A DNA stretch of 64,000 nt from Sphingomonas caeni (GTDB lineage: Bacteria; Pseudomonadota; Alphaproteobacteria; Sphingomonadales; Sphingomonadaceae): contig NZ_JAPDOK010000007.1 of assembly GCF_026013415.1 (NCBI RefSeq), forward strand, positions 1 through 64,000. Direction: 5' to 3'. A program made the position numbers and the translations under genes. Position 1 is the stretch's first letter. Every line of letters starts with the position of its first letter. Positions 18,622 through 27,611 of this stretch are shown here, one piece after another. The notes beneath the pieces are model-generated. The model had not been told where the DNA came from. It did no database searches and was given only the letters and a program-made list of their open reading frames with translations.

Positions 18622-20439
18622 ATGCATACCAATCGCCGCGACCTGCTGATCGGAGCGGGCGCTACCGCCGCGCTTTCGGCGCTCCCTGCCCGCGCCTTCG
18701 CCGCGCCGACCGAGGAGGCCCGGGCGCAGGCGATGATCGACCGCGTGGCCGAGCAGTTGCTGCGCGACGGGCCCGAGGGCGCGACGTCGCTCGGAATCGA
18801 CAAGGACAAGCGCGCCAAGCTCAAATACCGGCTGAGCGACAAGTCGATGAAGGGGCAGCAGGCGGTCGCGGCGCATCTGACCAAGTCGGTGGCGGAGCTC
18901 GGCACGCTCGATACCAACCAGCTCAGCCACACGATGCGCGTCAATGTCGATGTGGTGAAGACCGCGTTCGAGTCCGCCCTCAAGGGGTTCAGGTTCGGCT
19001 ATGGCGACGTCGCTGTCGGCAGCTGGCGGAATTCGCCCTATGTGGTGATCCAGAATGTCGGCGCGTTTCTCGATACGCCGCAACTGCTCGAGACCGACCA
19101 CCGGATCGAGAATCGCGACGATGGCGAGGCCTATATCGACCGGCTGGCGGCCTATGCCGGTCAACTCGACGGCGAGACGCAACGGCTGAAGATCGCGGCC
19201 GGAAAAGGCGTTATCGCGCCCGATTTCCTGCTCGACAAATGCCTGAAGCAATTGAAGCTCGCCCGCAGCGGCGAGATTGCCGGTTGGGGGCTGGTGACCT
19301 CGGTCGCAAACCGCACCGCGGGGATGAAGGGCGATTTCGGCCAGCGCGCCTTCGATATCTGCAGCCAGGTGATCGCGCCCGCGCTCGACCGCCAACTCGG
19401 CGAGCTGGAGAAGCATCGCGCCAGGGCGACGAGCGATGCGGGCGTGTGGAAATTCCCCGATGGCGACGCCTATTACGCCTGGGCGCTGAGCGCGGGCACC
19501 ACCACGACGCGCAGCCCCGAGGAAGTGCACCAGCAGGGGCTGCACGAGCTGGCCGAGCTGCAGGCGCGGATGGACGTGATCCTGCGCAAGGAAGGCTTTA
19601 CCAGCGGCACGGTGGGCGAGCGGATGACCGCGCTGGGCAAGGATCCGCGCTTCATGTTCCCGGACAATGACGCCGGCCGCGCCGAGATCATGGCGTTCCT
19701 GCGCGCGCGCATCGACGATATCCGCAGCCGCATGCCGCAGGCGTTCCACACGCTGGTGAAGGGCAATGTCGAGGTGAAGCGCATGTCGCCCGAGGCCGAG
19801 CCGGGCGCGCCGGGCGCCTATGGCGGGCCCGGATCGATCGACGGGACGATCCCCGGCAAATTCTGGATTAACCTGCGCACCACCGACCTGCACCGGCGCT
19901 TCAGCCTGCCCGACCTCGCCTATCACGAGGCGATCCCCGGGCATGTGTGGCAGGGCGAATATACGTTCAAGCTGCCGCTGGTGCGCTCGCTCCTCCAGTT
20001 CAACGCCTATTCGGAAGGTTGGGCGCTCTACGCGCAGCAGCTGGCGGACGAACTGGCGGTGTACGACGCCAATCCGGTCGAGCGGCTCGGCTATCTCCAG
20101 GGCATCGCGTTCCGCGCGTGCCGGCTGGTGGTCGATACCGGGCTCCACGCCAAGCGCTGGACGCGGCAACAGGCGATCGAATGGTTCGCGACGACCAACG
20201 GATCGGGGGTCGAGGAAGTGACCAGCGAGGTCGACCGCTATTGCTCATGGCCGGGCCAGGCGTGCGGCTACAAGGTCGGCCATACCGAGATCAATCGCCT
20301 CCGCGACAAGACCAAGGCCGCGCTGGGCGACCGCTACGACTTCCGCGCGTTCAACGATGCGGTGGTGCTCGGCGGCAATGTGCCGATGACCGTGCTGGGT
20401 AGGGTCATCGACGCGCATATTGCGGAACGGAAGGGATAA
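18622..20439 (+). CDS. Tat-exported DUF885 family protein (probable zinc carboxypeptidase)
   Basis: This 605-residue protein has a twin-arginine signal (NRRDLLIGAGATAAL, cleavage near residue 27). DUF885 proteins are M3/M32-like helical metallopeptidases. The zinc-ligand signature is HEAIPGH at 435-441, and later conserved blocks FNAYSEGWALYAQQLADEL and PGQACGYKVG are present. It probably trims peptides or dipeptides in the periplasm. The ATG at 18622 follows CCGGAG by about 10 bases, 20 bp after the NfeD stop. A short palindrome follows the gene. Confidence 0.85.
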   Translation: MHTNRRDLLIGAGATAALSALPARAFAAPTEEARAQAMIDRVAEQLLRDGPEGATSLGIDKDKRAKLKYRLSDKSMKGQQAVAAHLTKSVAELGTLDTNQLSHTMRVNVDVVKTAFESALKGFRFGYGDVAVGSWRNSPYVVIQNVGAFLDTPQLLETDHRIENRDDGEAYIDRLAAYAGQLDGETQRLKIAAGKGVIAPDFLLDKCLKQLKLARSGEIAGWGLVTSVANRTAGMKGDFGQRAFDICSQVIAPALDRQLGELEKHRARATSDAGVWKFPDGDAYYAWALSAGTTTTRSPEEVHQQGLHELAELQARMDVILRKEGFTSGTVGERMTALGKDPRFMFPDNDAGRAEIMAFLRARIDDIRSRMPQAFHTLVKGNVEVKRMSPEAEPGAPGAYGGPGSIDGTIPGKFWINLRTTDLHRRFSLPDLAYHEAIPGHVWQGEYTFKLPLVRSLLQFNAYSEGWALYAQQLADELAVYDANPVERLGYLQGIAFRACRLVVDTGLHAKRWTRQQAIEWFATTNGSGVEEVTSEVDRYCSWPGQACGYKVGHTEINRLRDKTKAALGDRYDFRAFNDAVVLGGNVPMTVLGRVIDAHIAERKG

Positions 20440-20457
20440 TCCGCAAGGGCCGATAGC

Positions 20458-20485
20458 CGTCATCCCGGCCTTCGCCGGGATGACG
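20458..20485. repeat. Short palindromic repeat, possible terminator
   Basis: This is a 12-bp perfect inverted repeat (CGTCATCCCGGC and its complement) with a CTTC loop, in the gap between convergent DUF885 and the adhesin-E-like gene. The arms match the outer arms of the longer palindrome at 63257-63338, so this is a short member of the same dispersed family. The position suits a bidirectional transcription stop, though no T-tract follows. Confidence 0.75.
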
Positions 20486-20494
20486 CACTTGGAC

Positions 20495-20887
20495 TCACAC
20501 CTTGCGCGAGCAGACGTGCTTCAGGATCGTGCCCGCGATCGACGCCGGATCGACGGGCTGCGGGGTCGATTCCTCCGGGGTCCAGTCGAAATGCTTCGGG
20601 GCGGTATTGTCGGCGTCCCAGACGTCGGCGGCCTTGATCTGATAGGTGTTGCCGCGGCAATCATAGGCAGCGAGGATGCGGACCTCGCGGTGCTTCGCCT
20701 CGCTGTCCTGGCGATGATCCCAGCGCTCGACGCCGACGATCAGATTGCCCTCGCGGTGCAGGGATCCATTGTCGACATAGATGACCGCGCCCGTATCGGT
20801 GGAGGTGATGCGCGCCCAATCCTCGGCCATGGCGGCGAAGGCCGGGGTCGCGAACAGGGTCAGGGCGGCGAACAGTGCGGTACGCAT
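20495..20887 (-). CDS. Small secreted protein, surface-adhesin-E-like
   Basis: This 130-residue protein has a signal peptide (cleavage near TPAFAA, residue 18). The mature part resembles the adhesin-E fold: W-A-R-I near the start, VIYVDNGSLHREGNLIVGV, a central YDCRGNTYQ cysteine, and a second cysteine near the C-terminus (KHVCSRK) that may pair with it. The next gene upstream encodes a paralogue with the same layout. In sphingomonads such proteins are common and uncharacterised; the adhesin name comes from one Haemophilus protein and should not be taken as a function. Confidence 0.7.
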   Translation of the reverse strand: MRTALFAALTLFATPAFAAMAEDWARITSTDTGAVIYVDNGSLHREGNLIVGVERWDHRQDSEAKHREVRILAAYDCRGNTYQIKAADVWDADNTAPKHFDWTPEESTPQPVDPASIAGTILKHVCSRKV

Positions 20888-20924
20888 GGGTCTTGCCTTT
20901 CTCAATCTCGGGTTGAAGCCGTTT

Positions 20925-21299
20925 CTAGCCGCAGGCCTGCGCGAAAATGCTGGCGCTGATCGTATCCGGCCGGACCGCCTCGACGGGCGATTCGCTGTCG
21001 GAGAAGGTCATCTCCTGCTTCGCGCCGCCGCCCGCCGGGGTGACGGTCGCGGACTTCACCTGGCGAGTGTGCGCGGCGCAATTATACGCGGTGCGCACGC
21101 GCATCTCGCTGTAGCGGGCGTCGTTCGTGCCCGAATAATCGTGCCGCTCGGTGGCGATGACGGTGTCGCCGTTCCGCTCGAGCCCATCCTTGTCGATATA
21201 GATGGCGACCCCGTTGGGCGCGGTGGTGACGAGCACCCAATTCTCCGCAGTGGCGGCAGAGACGGGCGCGGCGAGCGCGAGGAGCGCGGCCAGGATCAT
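20925..21299 (-). CDS. Small secreted protein, paralogue of the adhesin-E-like neighbour
   Basis: This 124-residue protein has a short signal peptide (about 1-16, cleaving near PVSAA). The mature part follows its neighbour's pattern: ENWVLVTTAPNGVAIYIDKD, GLERNGDTVIATERHDY, YNCAAHTRQ, and a C-terminal cysteine (FAQACG). The two genes are 37 bp apart on the same strand and look like a tandem duplication. The initiating ATG ends the predicted leader region 3 bp from the stop of the upstream gene, so the row of genes is co-transcribed. Confidence 0.7.
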   Translation of the reverse strand: MILAALLALAAPVSAATAENWVLVTTAPNGVAIYIDKDGLERNGDTVIATERHDYSGTNDARYSEMRVRTAYNCAAHTRQVKSATVTPAGGGAKQEMTFSDSESPVEAVRPDTISASIFAQACG

Positions 21300-21302
21300 C
21301 GC

Positions 21303-21623
21303 TTATTTCTTCCCGAACAGGCCCGCGGCCATGCCGGCGACGTCGTCGAGCGGATTGCCGTCGCCATCGGCGTCGAGCATCCCGGCATATTTGGCCAGCG
21401 CGCCCTCGCCGCCGATATGGCCGATCAGCTCCTGGATCTTGTCGAGCGGAAGCCCGGTATGCGCCGCAGCGCCCTCGGCGGTATCGCCCTGCATCGGGTG
21501 GAACTTGGCGAGCGCGGCGACCGCCGACTCGACATGCTCCGGCGACAGGCCAACCTTCGCGGCGAGGTTCGCCACGTCAGCGTTTCCAGTCACCTGGCCG
21601 AGAATGCCGTCGAGAATGCCCAT
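21303..21623 (-). CDS. YidB/DUF937-like small protein
   Basis: This 106-residue protein begins GILDGILGQVTGNADVANLA. A predicted helical body (VGLSPEHVESAVAALAKFHP) follows, then a glycine-rich C-terminus with an EF-hand-like acidic loop DADGDGNPLDD (about 84-94). The layout resembles YidB/DUF937 proteins, small abundant proteins of unknown role. It lies 3 bp from the secreted protein gene downstream. Calcium binding by the acidic loop is only a suggestion. Confidence 0.6.
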   Translation of the reverse strand: MGILDGILGQVTGNADVANLAAKVGLSPEHVESAVAALAKFHPMQGDTAEGAAAHTGLPLDKIQELIGHIGGEGALAKYAGMLDADGDGNPLDDVAGMAAGLFGKK

Positions 21624-21669
21624 GAAAACCTCCTACGCGTGAACCCTGCGCGGGGAGGCTAGCATGGAA

Positions 21670-21942
21670 CTAGCGCGCCAGAAACGCCTCAACCGACGAA
21701 AGCCCTTCGGCGCTCGCCACCGCCAGATCGATCGGGCGGCCGCCGAGCGTATCGTCATGCGTGTTCAGGAACAGCTTCACGGCGGCGAAGTCCTTGAACC
21801 GCTCATAGGCCAGCGATGCCGCCTTACCCTGCCGCGCGGCGGCGGCGGGATCGAGGCGGACCGCGCTGAATGGGCGGCGGAAGCGCTTGTAGCCGGGTTT
21901 TTCGGGTGTGGCCTCGGCCACGGCTGCGGTTTCTTCGGTCAT
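21670..21942 (-). CDS. MbcA/ParS/Xre-type antitoxin C-terminal domain protein, orphan
   Basis: This 90-residue protein has a variable N-terminus (about 1-35). Its C-terminal part reads [40 protein letters not shown]. This follows the pattern of the DUF2384 toxin-binding domain of MbcA/ParS/Xre antitoxins ('FLNTPNPALGGRRPLDL...VE'). No RES-domain toxin is adjacent: the flanking genes are infA (4-base overlap) and a YidB-like gene. It may be a domesticated antitoxin fragment or a helper protein of the IF-1 operon. Confidence 0.5.
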   Translation of the reverse strand: MTEETAAVAEATPEKPGYKRFRRPFSAVRLDPAAAARQGKAASLAYERFKDFAAVKLFLNTHDDTLGGRPIDLAVASAEGLSSVEAFLAR

Positions 21943-22199
21943 CGCCGTCCTCCCTTGCGCTGGGCAAAGCCGCTGCTGGCAACACGCTCGCGATAGACGA
22001 GGCGGGCCTTGTCGAGATCATAGGGCGACATCTCGACCTGAACGCGGTCGCCCGCGAGCGTGCGGATGCGGAAACGCCGCATCTTGCCGGCGGTATAGGC
22101 GATGACGCGATGATCATTCTCGAGGCAGACGCGGAAGCGGCCATCGGGCAGCACTTCCTCGACGAGGCCGTCGAGGGTCATGAGTTCTTCTTTCGCCAT
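21939..22199 (-). CDS. infA: Translation initiation factor IF-1
   Basis: This 86-residue OB-fold protein binds the 30S A-site during initiation. Core motifs [37 protein letters not shown] and [13 protein letters not shown] are intact. It carries a C-terminal basic extension of about 14 residues ([15 protein letters not shown]) beyond the usual 72, and several core positions differ from the standard alphaproteobacterial IF-1. It may therefore be a second copy. It sits between a 57-residue ORF and the antitoxin-like gene, overlapping the latter by 4 bases. Confidence 0.85.
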   Translation of the reverse strand: MAKEELMTLDGLVEEVLPDGRFRVCLENDHRVIAYTAGKMRRFRIRTLAGDRVQVEMSPYDLDKARLVYRERVASSGFAQRKGGRR

Positions 22200-22202
22200 G
22201 CG

Positions 22203-22376
22203 TCAGGCGGCCTGTTCGGCGACGACGCCCGCACCGAGCTCCAGCTGGAGCGTGCGGATGCGATCGCCATAACCCTCCGCAAGCACGCGATGCGAATAGC
22301 GCGAACTGGTGCAGGTCGCCGCATCGGCACGCATCAGCGACACCTGTTGCCGGTGCATGAGATAGTTGAGGTCCAT
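22203..22376 (-). CDS. Small conserved-looking protein upstream of infA
   Basis: A 57-residue ORF begins MDLNYLMHRQQVSLMRADAA and continues with ATCTSSRYSHRVLAEGYGDR. The ATG at 22376 is preceded by GGGAG at a good distance, and the stop is 3 bp before infA, which argues for a real gene co-translated with IF-1. It has no signal peptide or membrane segment. I recognise no domain. Confidence 0.6.
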   Translation of the reverse strand: MDLNYLMHRQQVSLMRADAATCTSSRYSHRVLAEGYGDRIRTLQLELGAGVVAEQAA

Positions 22377-22503
22377 ACAAGGCTCCCGGGAGTGTAAGCG
22401 GGAGCGCATTTGGTCTCTCAGCCGCCGGCGCCTACGAAGGATTTGCCGCGCGATGACGGGTATATAGGGTGCGGGGGCCGAAATAGCCACCCGCACCCCC
22501 AAA

Positions 22504-22947
22504 TCAGGGCAAAAGCGCCAGGTCTGGCGGAACGAAGCCCATCCGTGCGGGGACCGAGAAGAGCAGCTCCTTCGAATAGAAGCCGAGCGGCCATTCGCGC
22601 TTGCCCATAGGCGAGAGGAGCAGCGCGTTGACCTGTTCCTTGAGCCCGGTCTCGCCGGTCTGGCGGAGGAACAGGCGGACGCCCGCGACATAGGCGTGGG
22701 TGATCGTGTCGTGATAGCCCTGGGTCTCGTCATTCACCCCGCCGACGCTCTCGTTGAAGCGCGAGATGATGCCTGCGATCTGGCGGTCGACATCCAGGTC
22801 GGGGCGGCGGGTGAGCAGATAGAGGCACGAGGCGAGATGCGCCTCATGCGTCCATTCGGGGCGCGCGAGACTGCACGCGAGCAGGCCTTCGCCGAGATGC
22901 TCGATCTCGGCGTCGGTCGTGAAGAGGCGGGGCGAATAGTCGGTCAT
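22504..22947 (-). CDS. Conserved hypothetical helical protein
   Basis: This 147-residue protein is mainly helical. It contains EWTHEAHLASCLYLLTRRPD (about 32-51) and GYHDTITHAYVAGVRLFL (about 77-94); the histidines in THEAHL, GYHDT and THAY could bind a metal. The tail is YSKELLFSVPARMGFVPPD. I have seen this pattern in unnamed bacterial proteins, but no function is known to me. It sits alone, 41 bp before the pckA stop; the gap at 22377-22503 toward the infA operon shows no feature. Confidence 0.6.
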   Translation of the reverse strand: MTDYSPRLFTTDAEIEHLGEGLLACSLARPEWTHEAHLASCLYLLTRRPDLDVDRQIAGIISRFNESVGGVNDETQGYHDTITHAYVAGVRLFLRQTGETGLKEQVNALLLSPMGKREWPLGFYSKELLFSVPARMGFVPPDLALLP

Positions 22948-22988
22948 CGATCGGGCTTTCTTCGAAGGCCCGGTCGATGCCGGGCCGA

Positions 22989-24593
22989 TTATGCGGGTTC
23001 GGAGGTCCTTGGCGCCGCCTGGCGCACACCTTCGTCGACATGCTCGGCGAACTGGGCGAAGTTGGCCACGAACTGATCGACCAGATTGGCCGCGGTCGCG
23101 TCATATTCCGCCGGGTTCGCCCAGGTTTGTCGCGGATCGAGGATCGCGGTGTCGACGCCGGGAGCGCTCATGGGGACCATGAATCCGAAATTGGGGTCCT
23201 TGCGGTAATCGACAGTATCGAGGCCGCCGTCCAGCGCCGCGTTGAGCAGGGCGCGGGTCGCCTTGATCGGCATGCGCTTGCCGACGCCATATTTGCCGCC
23301 GGTCCAGCCGGTGTTGACCAGCCAGCATTTCACCCCGCCCCGCGCGATCCGTTCCTTGAGCAGATTGCCATAGACCGACGGGTGGCGCGGCATGAAGGGG
23401 GCGCCGAAGCAGGTCGAGAAGGTGGCCGATGGCTCGGTCACGCCGATCTCGGTGCCGGCTACCCGGGCTGTGTAACCCGACAGAAAATGATACATCGCCT
23501 GTTCGGGCGTGAGCTTCGCGATCGGCGGGAGCACGCCATAGGCGTCCGCGGTCAGGAAGATGATGTTCTTGGGAACCGGCCCAAGATTCTTCTCGCTCGT
23601 ATTCGGGATGAACTCGAGCGGATAGGAGCCGCGGCTGTTCTCGGCGAGACTGTTATCGTTGAAATCGAGTTCGCGCGCCTCGTTCATCACGACATTTTCG
23701 AGCACGGTGCCGAAGCGCTTCGAGGTGGCGAAGATCTCGGGCTCGGCCTCGGCCGACAGGTTGATCATCTTGGCGTAGCAGCCGCCCTCGAAATTGAAGA
23801 CCGCCGTGTCCGACCAGCCATGCTCGTCGTCGCCGATCAGCGTGCGGCTGGCGTCGGCCGAGAGCGTGGTCTTGCCGGTGCCGGAGAGGCCGAAGAACAC
23901 CGCGGTGTCGCCATTCGGGCCGATATTGGCCGAGCAGTGCATCGGCATGATCCCGTCGACCGGCAGCAGGTAGTTGAGCAGGCCGAACACGCTCTTCTTC
24001 ATCTCGCCGGCATAGGCGGTGCCGCCGATCAGGATCAGCTTCTCGGTGAAATTGACCGCGATCACCGTCTCGCCGCGGGTGCCGTGGCGCTCAGGGTCGG
24101 CGCGGAAGCTCGGCAGGTCGATGATCGTGTATTCGGGGACGAATCCGGCCAGCTCGGCCGCTTCGGGGCGGACGAGCATCGTACGGATGAAGAGATTGTG
24201 CCACGCCAGCTCGTTGATCACGCGCACCTGGACGCGGTGCTCGGGCTGCGAGCCGCCGAACAGGTCCTGGACGAACAGCGTGTCGCGCTGGGCGACCTCG
24301 GCGAGGAAATCGGCCTTGAGCGCGGCGAAATGCGCAGGCGTCATGCCGATATTGGTGGTGCCCCACCAGATCGTGTCCTCGGTGGTGGTGTCGCGGACGA
24401 TGAACTTGTCCTTGGCCGAGCGGCCGGTGTGCTTGCCGGTGGCGACGACCAGCGGGCCATTCTTGGCAAGCCTGCCCTCGCCGCGGCGCACGGCATGCTC
24501 GACCAATGGCGCGGTGATCAGGTTCCAATGGATCTGGGCCACGGTCGCGATGCCCTGGGCATCGAGACCGTGGCGAGGCACGCGCTCGGTCAC
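22989..24593 (-). CDS. pckA: Phosphoenolpyruvate carboxykinase (ATP)
   Basis: This 534-residue enzyme converts oxaloacetate and ATP to PEP and CO2, the entry to gluconeogenesis. The nucleotide-binding PCK loop [12 protein letters not shown] is at about residue 234, the metal-site DDEHGWSD follows, and [14 protein letters not shown] is near the N-terminus. The start is GTG (24593) with GGAG about 11 bases upstream. It is divergent from chvI; in rhizobia ChvI activates pckA, so the shared 291 bp intergenic region is a probable ChvI target. Confidence 0.96.
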   Translation of the reverse strand: MTERVPRHGLDAQGIATVAQIHWNLITAPLVEHAVRRGEGRLAKNGPLVVATGKHTGRSAKDKFIVRDTTTEDTIWWGTTNIGMTPAHFAALKADFLAEVAQRDTLFVQDLFGGSQPEHRVQVRVINELAWHNLFIRTMLVRPEAAELAGFVPEYTIIDLPSFRADPERHGTRGETVIAVNFTEKLILIGGTAYAGEMKKSVFGLLNYLLPVDGIMPMHCSANIGPNGDTAVFFGLSGTGKTTLSADASRTLIGDDEHGWSDTAVFNFEGGCYAKMINLSAEAEPEIFATSKRFGTVLENVVMNEARELDFNDNSLAENSRGSYPLEFIPNTSEKNLGPVPKNIIFLTADAYGVLPPIAKLTPEQAMYHFLSGYTARVAGTEIGVTEPSATFSTCFGAPFMPRHPSVYGNLLKERIARGGVKCWLVNTGWTGGKYGVGKRMPIKATRALLNAALDGGLDTVDYRKDPNFGFMVPMSAPGVDTAILDPRQTWANPAEYDATAANLVDQFVANFAQFAEHVDEGVRQAAPRTSEPA

Positions 24594-24884
24594 TTGGTGA
24601 TTCTCCTTCGTCGCCCGAAGCTCTGGACCGGGCGCGCTCCAATGATGGGCGCCGCAAGCATCCCCGCGCCAAGCGAGTCAACACGGGCAACGTTGTCACC
24701 CGTTAGGTAACCGGTGGCATCGCATTGAAGGGGCTCGAAAATTCGGGCCGCTCCGGCCCTTCCGGCCACGAAACGACCGCTTATGGGGCGCTTTGCGACT
24801 CGCCGGGGCTTGGCATGACATTGAGCGGCCACAATCTTTGGGCTAACCCCCACTGATGTATTGCTGCAACACCCGAAAGACAAA
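24594..24884. promoter_or_regulatory. Shared regulatory region between pckA and chvI
   Basis: This 291 bp divergent region has no reading frame of its own. It contains a CAACGTTGTCACC dyad-like stretch (about 24689-24702, GGGCAACGTTGTCACCC) with an ACCCGTTAGGTAACCGG segment next to it, then the chvI leader. Both promoters must lie here. In rhizobia pckA depends on ChvI; I could not identify a ChvI consensus with confidence. Confidence 0.4.
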
Positions 24885-25592
24885 ATGACGGCGACAGTCG
24901 CGCTGGTCGATGACGACCGCAACATCCTGACCTCGGTCTCGATCGCTCTCCAGACCGAAGGCTTCCTCACCCGCGTTTATTCGGACGGCGAGAGCGCGCT
25001 CAAAGCGCTCGTCGAGAACCCGCCCGATCTCGCCGTGCTCGACATCAAGATGCCCAAGATGGACGGGCTCGAGCTGCTGCGGCGGCTGCGCGAGAAGAGT
25101 GCGATCCCGGTCATCTTCCTGACCAGCAAGGACGATGAACTCGACGAGGCGCTGGGCCTCGCGATGGGCGCGGACGATTATATCGCCAAGCCGTTCAGCC
25201 AGCGGCTGCTGATCGCCCGCATCCGCGCGATCCTGCGCCGCACCGAGGCGAGCGTGCCCACCGCCGAGGGCGAGGAGGCGCCGGTCGCCGAAATCCTCGA
25301 GCGCGGCCGGCTGACGATGGACCCGGCGCGCCACCGCGTCACCTGGGGCGGGACCAACGTCACGCTGACGGTCACCGAGTTCCTGATCCTCGAGACGCTC
25401 GCGCAGCGCCCGGGGATCGTGAAGACGCGCAACCAGCTGATGGACGCGGCGTACCAGGACGACATCTATGTCGACGACCGCACCATCGACAGCCACATCA
25501 AGCGCGTTCGCCGCAAGTTCCGGCAGATCGATCCCGAGTTCGATGCTATCGAGACCTTGTATGGCGCCGGATACCGCTTCTCCGACGAATAG
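24885..25592 (+). CDS. chvI: Response regulator ChvI (OmpR/PhoB family)
   Basis: This 235-residue regulator has an N-terminal receiver domain (phospho-acceptor Asp53 in [19 protein letters not shown] and KPF complete the site). It also has a C-terminal winged helix (about 150-232; [28 protein letters not shown]). In alphaproteobacteria ChvI with ChvG controls envelope, acid-response and central carbon genes. The ATG at 24885 starts the conserved [10 protein letters not shown]; a TTG at 24861 is possible but less likely. The chvG start lies 32 bases inside its 3' end. Confidence 0.93.
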   Translation: MTATVALVDDDRNILTSVSIALQTEGFLTRVYSDGESALKALVENPPDLAVLDIKMPKMDGLELLRRLREKSAIPVIFLTSKDDELDEALGLAMGADDYIAKPFSQRLLIARIRAILRRTEASVPTAEGEEAPVAEILERGRLTMDPARHRVTWGGTNVTLTVTEFLILETLAQRPGIVKTRNQLMDAAYQDDIYVDDRTIDSHIKRVRRKFRQIDPEFDAIETLYGAGYRFSDE

Positions 25593-27153
25593 CGAGGACC
25601 GCGAGCTTGCGCTCAAATGGTCCAACCGCGTCTCGCTGACGCCACGGATTCTGGCGGTCAACATCTTCGCGCTGGCGCTGCTGGCGGGCGGCTTCTCCTA
25701 TCTCGACTCCTATCGGAGCCGGATCACGGACAGCCGCATCGCCCAGGCGAGCCGCGAGGTGAAGCTGATCGCGCAGGCGATCGCCTCCGCGGGCACTTCG
25801 GACAAGACCAAGGAGACGCGCGAGCTGCTGGTGCTGAGCCTCGCGCGCGACACCGGCACGCGCATCCGCCTCTATGACGAGGAAGGCAAGCTGCTCGCCG
25901 ACAGCCGGGCGTTGGGGCTGCGGAACAATCTGCTGCGCGATCCGACCAAGGATCCGACCGGCCAGGTGATCGCGCGCTTCCTCGACGCGGTGATCGATAC
26001 GGTGGCCGGGGCCGACTGGGTGCCGCTCTACCGCGATCATCCCGGCGATCGCGGGCTCGACTGGCCCGACGTGCGCACCGCGCGGACGACGCATGGCTCG
26101 CCAGCGACCGTCTGGCGCGCGCCCGACCGCACGCCCGTGATCACCGCCGCCGCGCCGATCGTCGGGCTCGGCGTGGTAATGACCATGGTCAATGCGCGCG
26201 ACATCACCACCACGGCGCGCGCCGAGCGATACCGGCTGGGGGTGGTGCTGCTGATCGTCTCGGTCGCGTCGATCCTGATCTCGCTGTTTCTCGCGCGGAC
26301 GATCGTGCGGCCGCTGCGCCACCTCGCCCGCGCGGCGATCCGGGTGAGGCTGGGGCGCGCGCGCGAAGTGGTGGTGCCCCGCCTGCCCTCGCGCAGCGAC
26401 GAAATCGGGCTGCTGGCGCGCGCGCTGTCGGACATGAGCGGCGCCCTTCGTGCACGCATCGACGCGACCGAGAGCTTCGCCGCGGACGTGACCCACGAGC
26501 TCAAGAACCCCCTTGCCTCGCTGCGCAGTGCGGTCGAGGGGCTGACGCGGGTCAAGAAGAAGGAGCAGCGCGACCTGCTGCTCGAGATCGTCCGCGACGA
26601 TGTGCACCGGCTCGACCGGCTGATCACCGATATTTCCGAAGCCTCGAGGCTCGACGCGCAGCTGAGCCGCGCCAAATTCGAGCCGGTCGATGTCGGGCAG
26701 ATGATCGAGGCGCTGATCGAGCAGCGCGAGACGCGCGAAATGCCCAACGACATCCGCCTCGTCTTCGACCGTGCGCCGGGGACGCGGCTGATCGTGCTCG
26801 GCGAGGGCGCACGGCTGGAGCGGGTGTTCGAGAATCTCATCGAGAACGCCGTCTCCTTCTCGCCCGCGGGCGGGCTGGTCTCGATCGCGGCGCGCAGCGA
26901 TGCCTATATGCTGACCGTCCAAGTCGAGGATGAAGGCCCCGGCATCCCCGAAGAAGCGCGCGAGGACGTGTTCCGTCGCTTCCATTCGGTCCGTCCCGAA
27001 AGCGAGGCGTTCGGCCAGCATTCGGGGCTGGGGCTTGCCATCGCGCGCACGATTGTCGAAGCGCATCAGGGAAGCATCGCGATTGAATCGCGGGAGGATC
27101 GTTTGGGAGGTGCGCGCTTCGTGGTCCGCCTCCCGCTAGCCGAGAGCAACTGA
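25561..27153 (+). CDS. chvG: Sensor histidine kinase ChvG
   Basis: This 530-residue inner-membrane kinase has two transmembrane helices (about 31-50 and 223-245) around a periplasmic sensor domain of about 170 residues. HAMP and HisKA follow, with the phospho-acceptor His312 in [15 protein letters not shown], then a GHKL ATPase domain ([37 protein letters not shown]). It phosphorylates ChvI. The ATG at 25561 overlaps chvI by 32 bases; no better start is present before the first membrane helix. hprK overlaps its stop by one base. Confidence 0.93.
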   Translation: MAPDTASPTNSEDRELALKWSNRVSLTPRILAVNIFALALLAGGFSYLDSYRSRITDSRIAQASREVKLIAQAIASAGTSDKTKETRELLVLSLARDTGTRIRLYDEEGKLLADSRALGLRNNLLRDPTKDPTGQVIARFLDAVIDTVAGADWVPLYRDHPGDRGLDWPDVRTARTTHGSPATVWRAPDRTPVITAAAPIVGLGVVMTMVNARDITTTARAERYRLGVVLLIVSVASILISLFLARTIVRPLRHLARAAIRVRLGRAREVVVPRLPSRSDEIGLLARALSDMSGALRARIDATESFAADVTHELKNPLASLRSAVEGLTRVKKKEQRDLLLEIVRDDVHRLDRLITDISEASRLDAQLSRAKFEPVDVGQMIEALIEQRETREMPNDIRLVFDRAPGTRLIVLGEGARLERVFENLIENAVSFSPAGGLVSIAARSDAYMLTVQVEDEGPGIPEEAREDVFRRFHSVRPESEAFGQHSGLGLAIARTIVEAHQGSIAIESREDRLGGARFVVRLPLAESN

Positions 27154-27611
27154 TGGCCGAACTGCGCGTACCCGAGCTTTCGTCCGAGACGATCCATGCG
27201 AGCTGCGTCGCGATCGGCGGCCGCGCCGTGCTGATCGAGGGGCGTTCGGGCGAGGGCAAGTCCGATCTGGCGCTGCGGCTGATCGACCGCGGCGCGCTGC
27301 TCGTCGCCGACGACCAGACGATCTGCCAACGTCAGAGCGGCAAGCTGAACGCCTCCCCGCCCCCGACGATCGCCGGCCGAATCGAGGTGCGCGGCGTGGG
27401 CATCATCGACATGCCGCATGTCGAGCGCGCGCCCGTGGACCTGCTGATTGTCATCCTCGATGCACCGCCGCGCTTTCCCGAGGACCAGCGCACCCGCCGC
27501 ATCGCCGGGATCGACGTGCCGGTGCTGGCGCTCGCCGCGCTCGAGCCCTCCGCGCCGATCAAGGTGGAGCTGGCGCTCAAGCGACTCGGCGCCAAAGAAC
27601 CGGAGAAATGA
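27153..27611 (+). CDS. hprK: HPr kinase/phosphorylase, short alphaproteobacterial form
   Basis: This 152-residue protein corresponds to the C-terminal catalytic domain of Gram-positive HprK only, as is normal in alphaproteobacteria. The P-loop is GRSGEGKSDLALRL (about 30-43), and the HprK signature VRGVGIIDMPHVERAPVDLL follows. It would phosphorylate Ser48 of the HPr encoded at 28953. It overlaps chvG by one base and rapZ by 4, so sensor, kinase and PTS genes are one coupled operon. Confidence 0.93.
   Translation: MAELRVPELSSETIHASCVAIGGRAVLIEGRSGEGKSDLALRLIDRGALLVADDQTICQRQSGKLNASPPPTIAGRIEVRGVGIIDMPHVERAPVDLLIVILDAPPRFPEDQRTRRIAGIDVPVLALAALEPSAPIKVELALKRLGAKEPEK

Noticed and set aside
17962..20169. 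735-codon minus-strand frame over nfeD and the DUF885 gene
   Set aside because: Antisense shadow of real genes with Tat signal and zinc motif on the plus strand; composition is typical of GC-rich shadows.
21670..21942. Toxin-antitoxin module at the antitoxin-like gene
   Set aside because: Neither neighbour is a RES-domain or other toxin: one is infA and the other a YidB-like protein.
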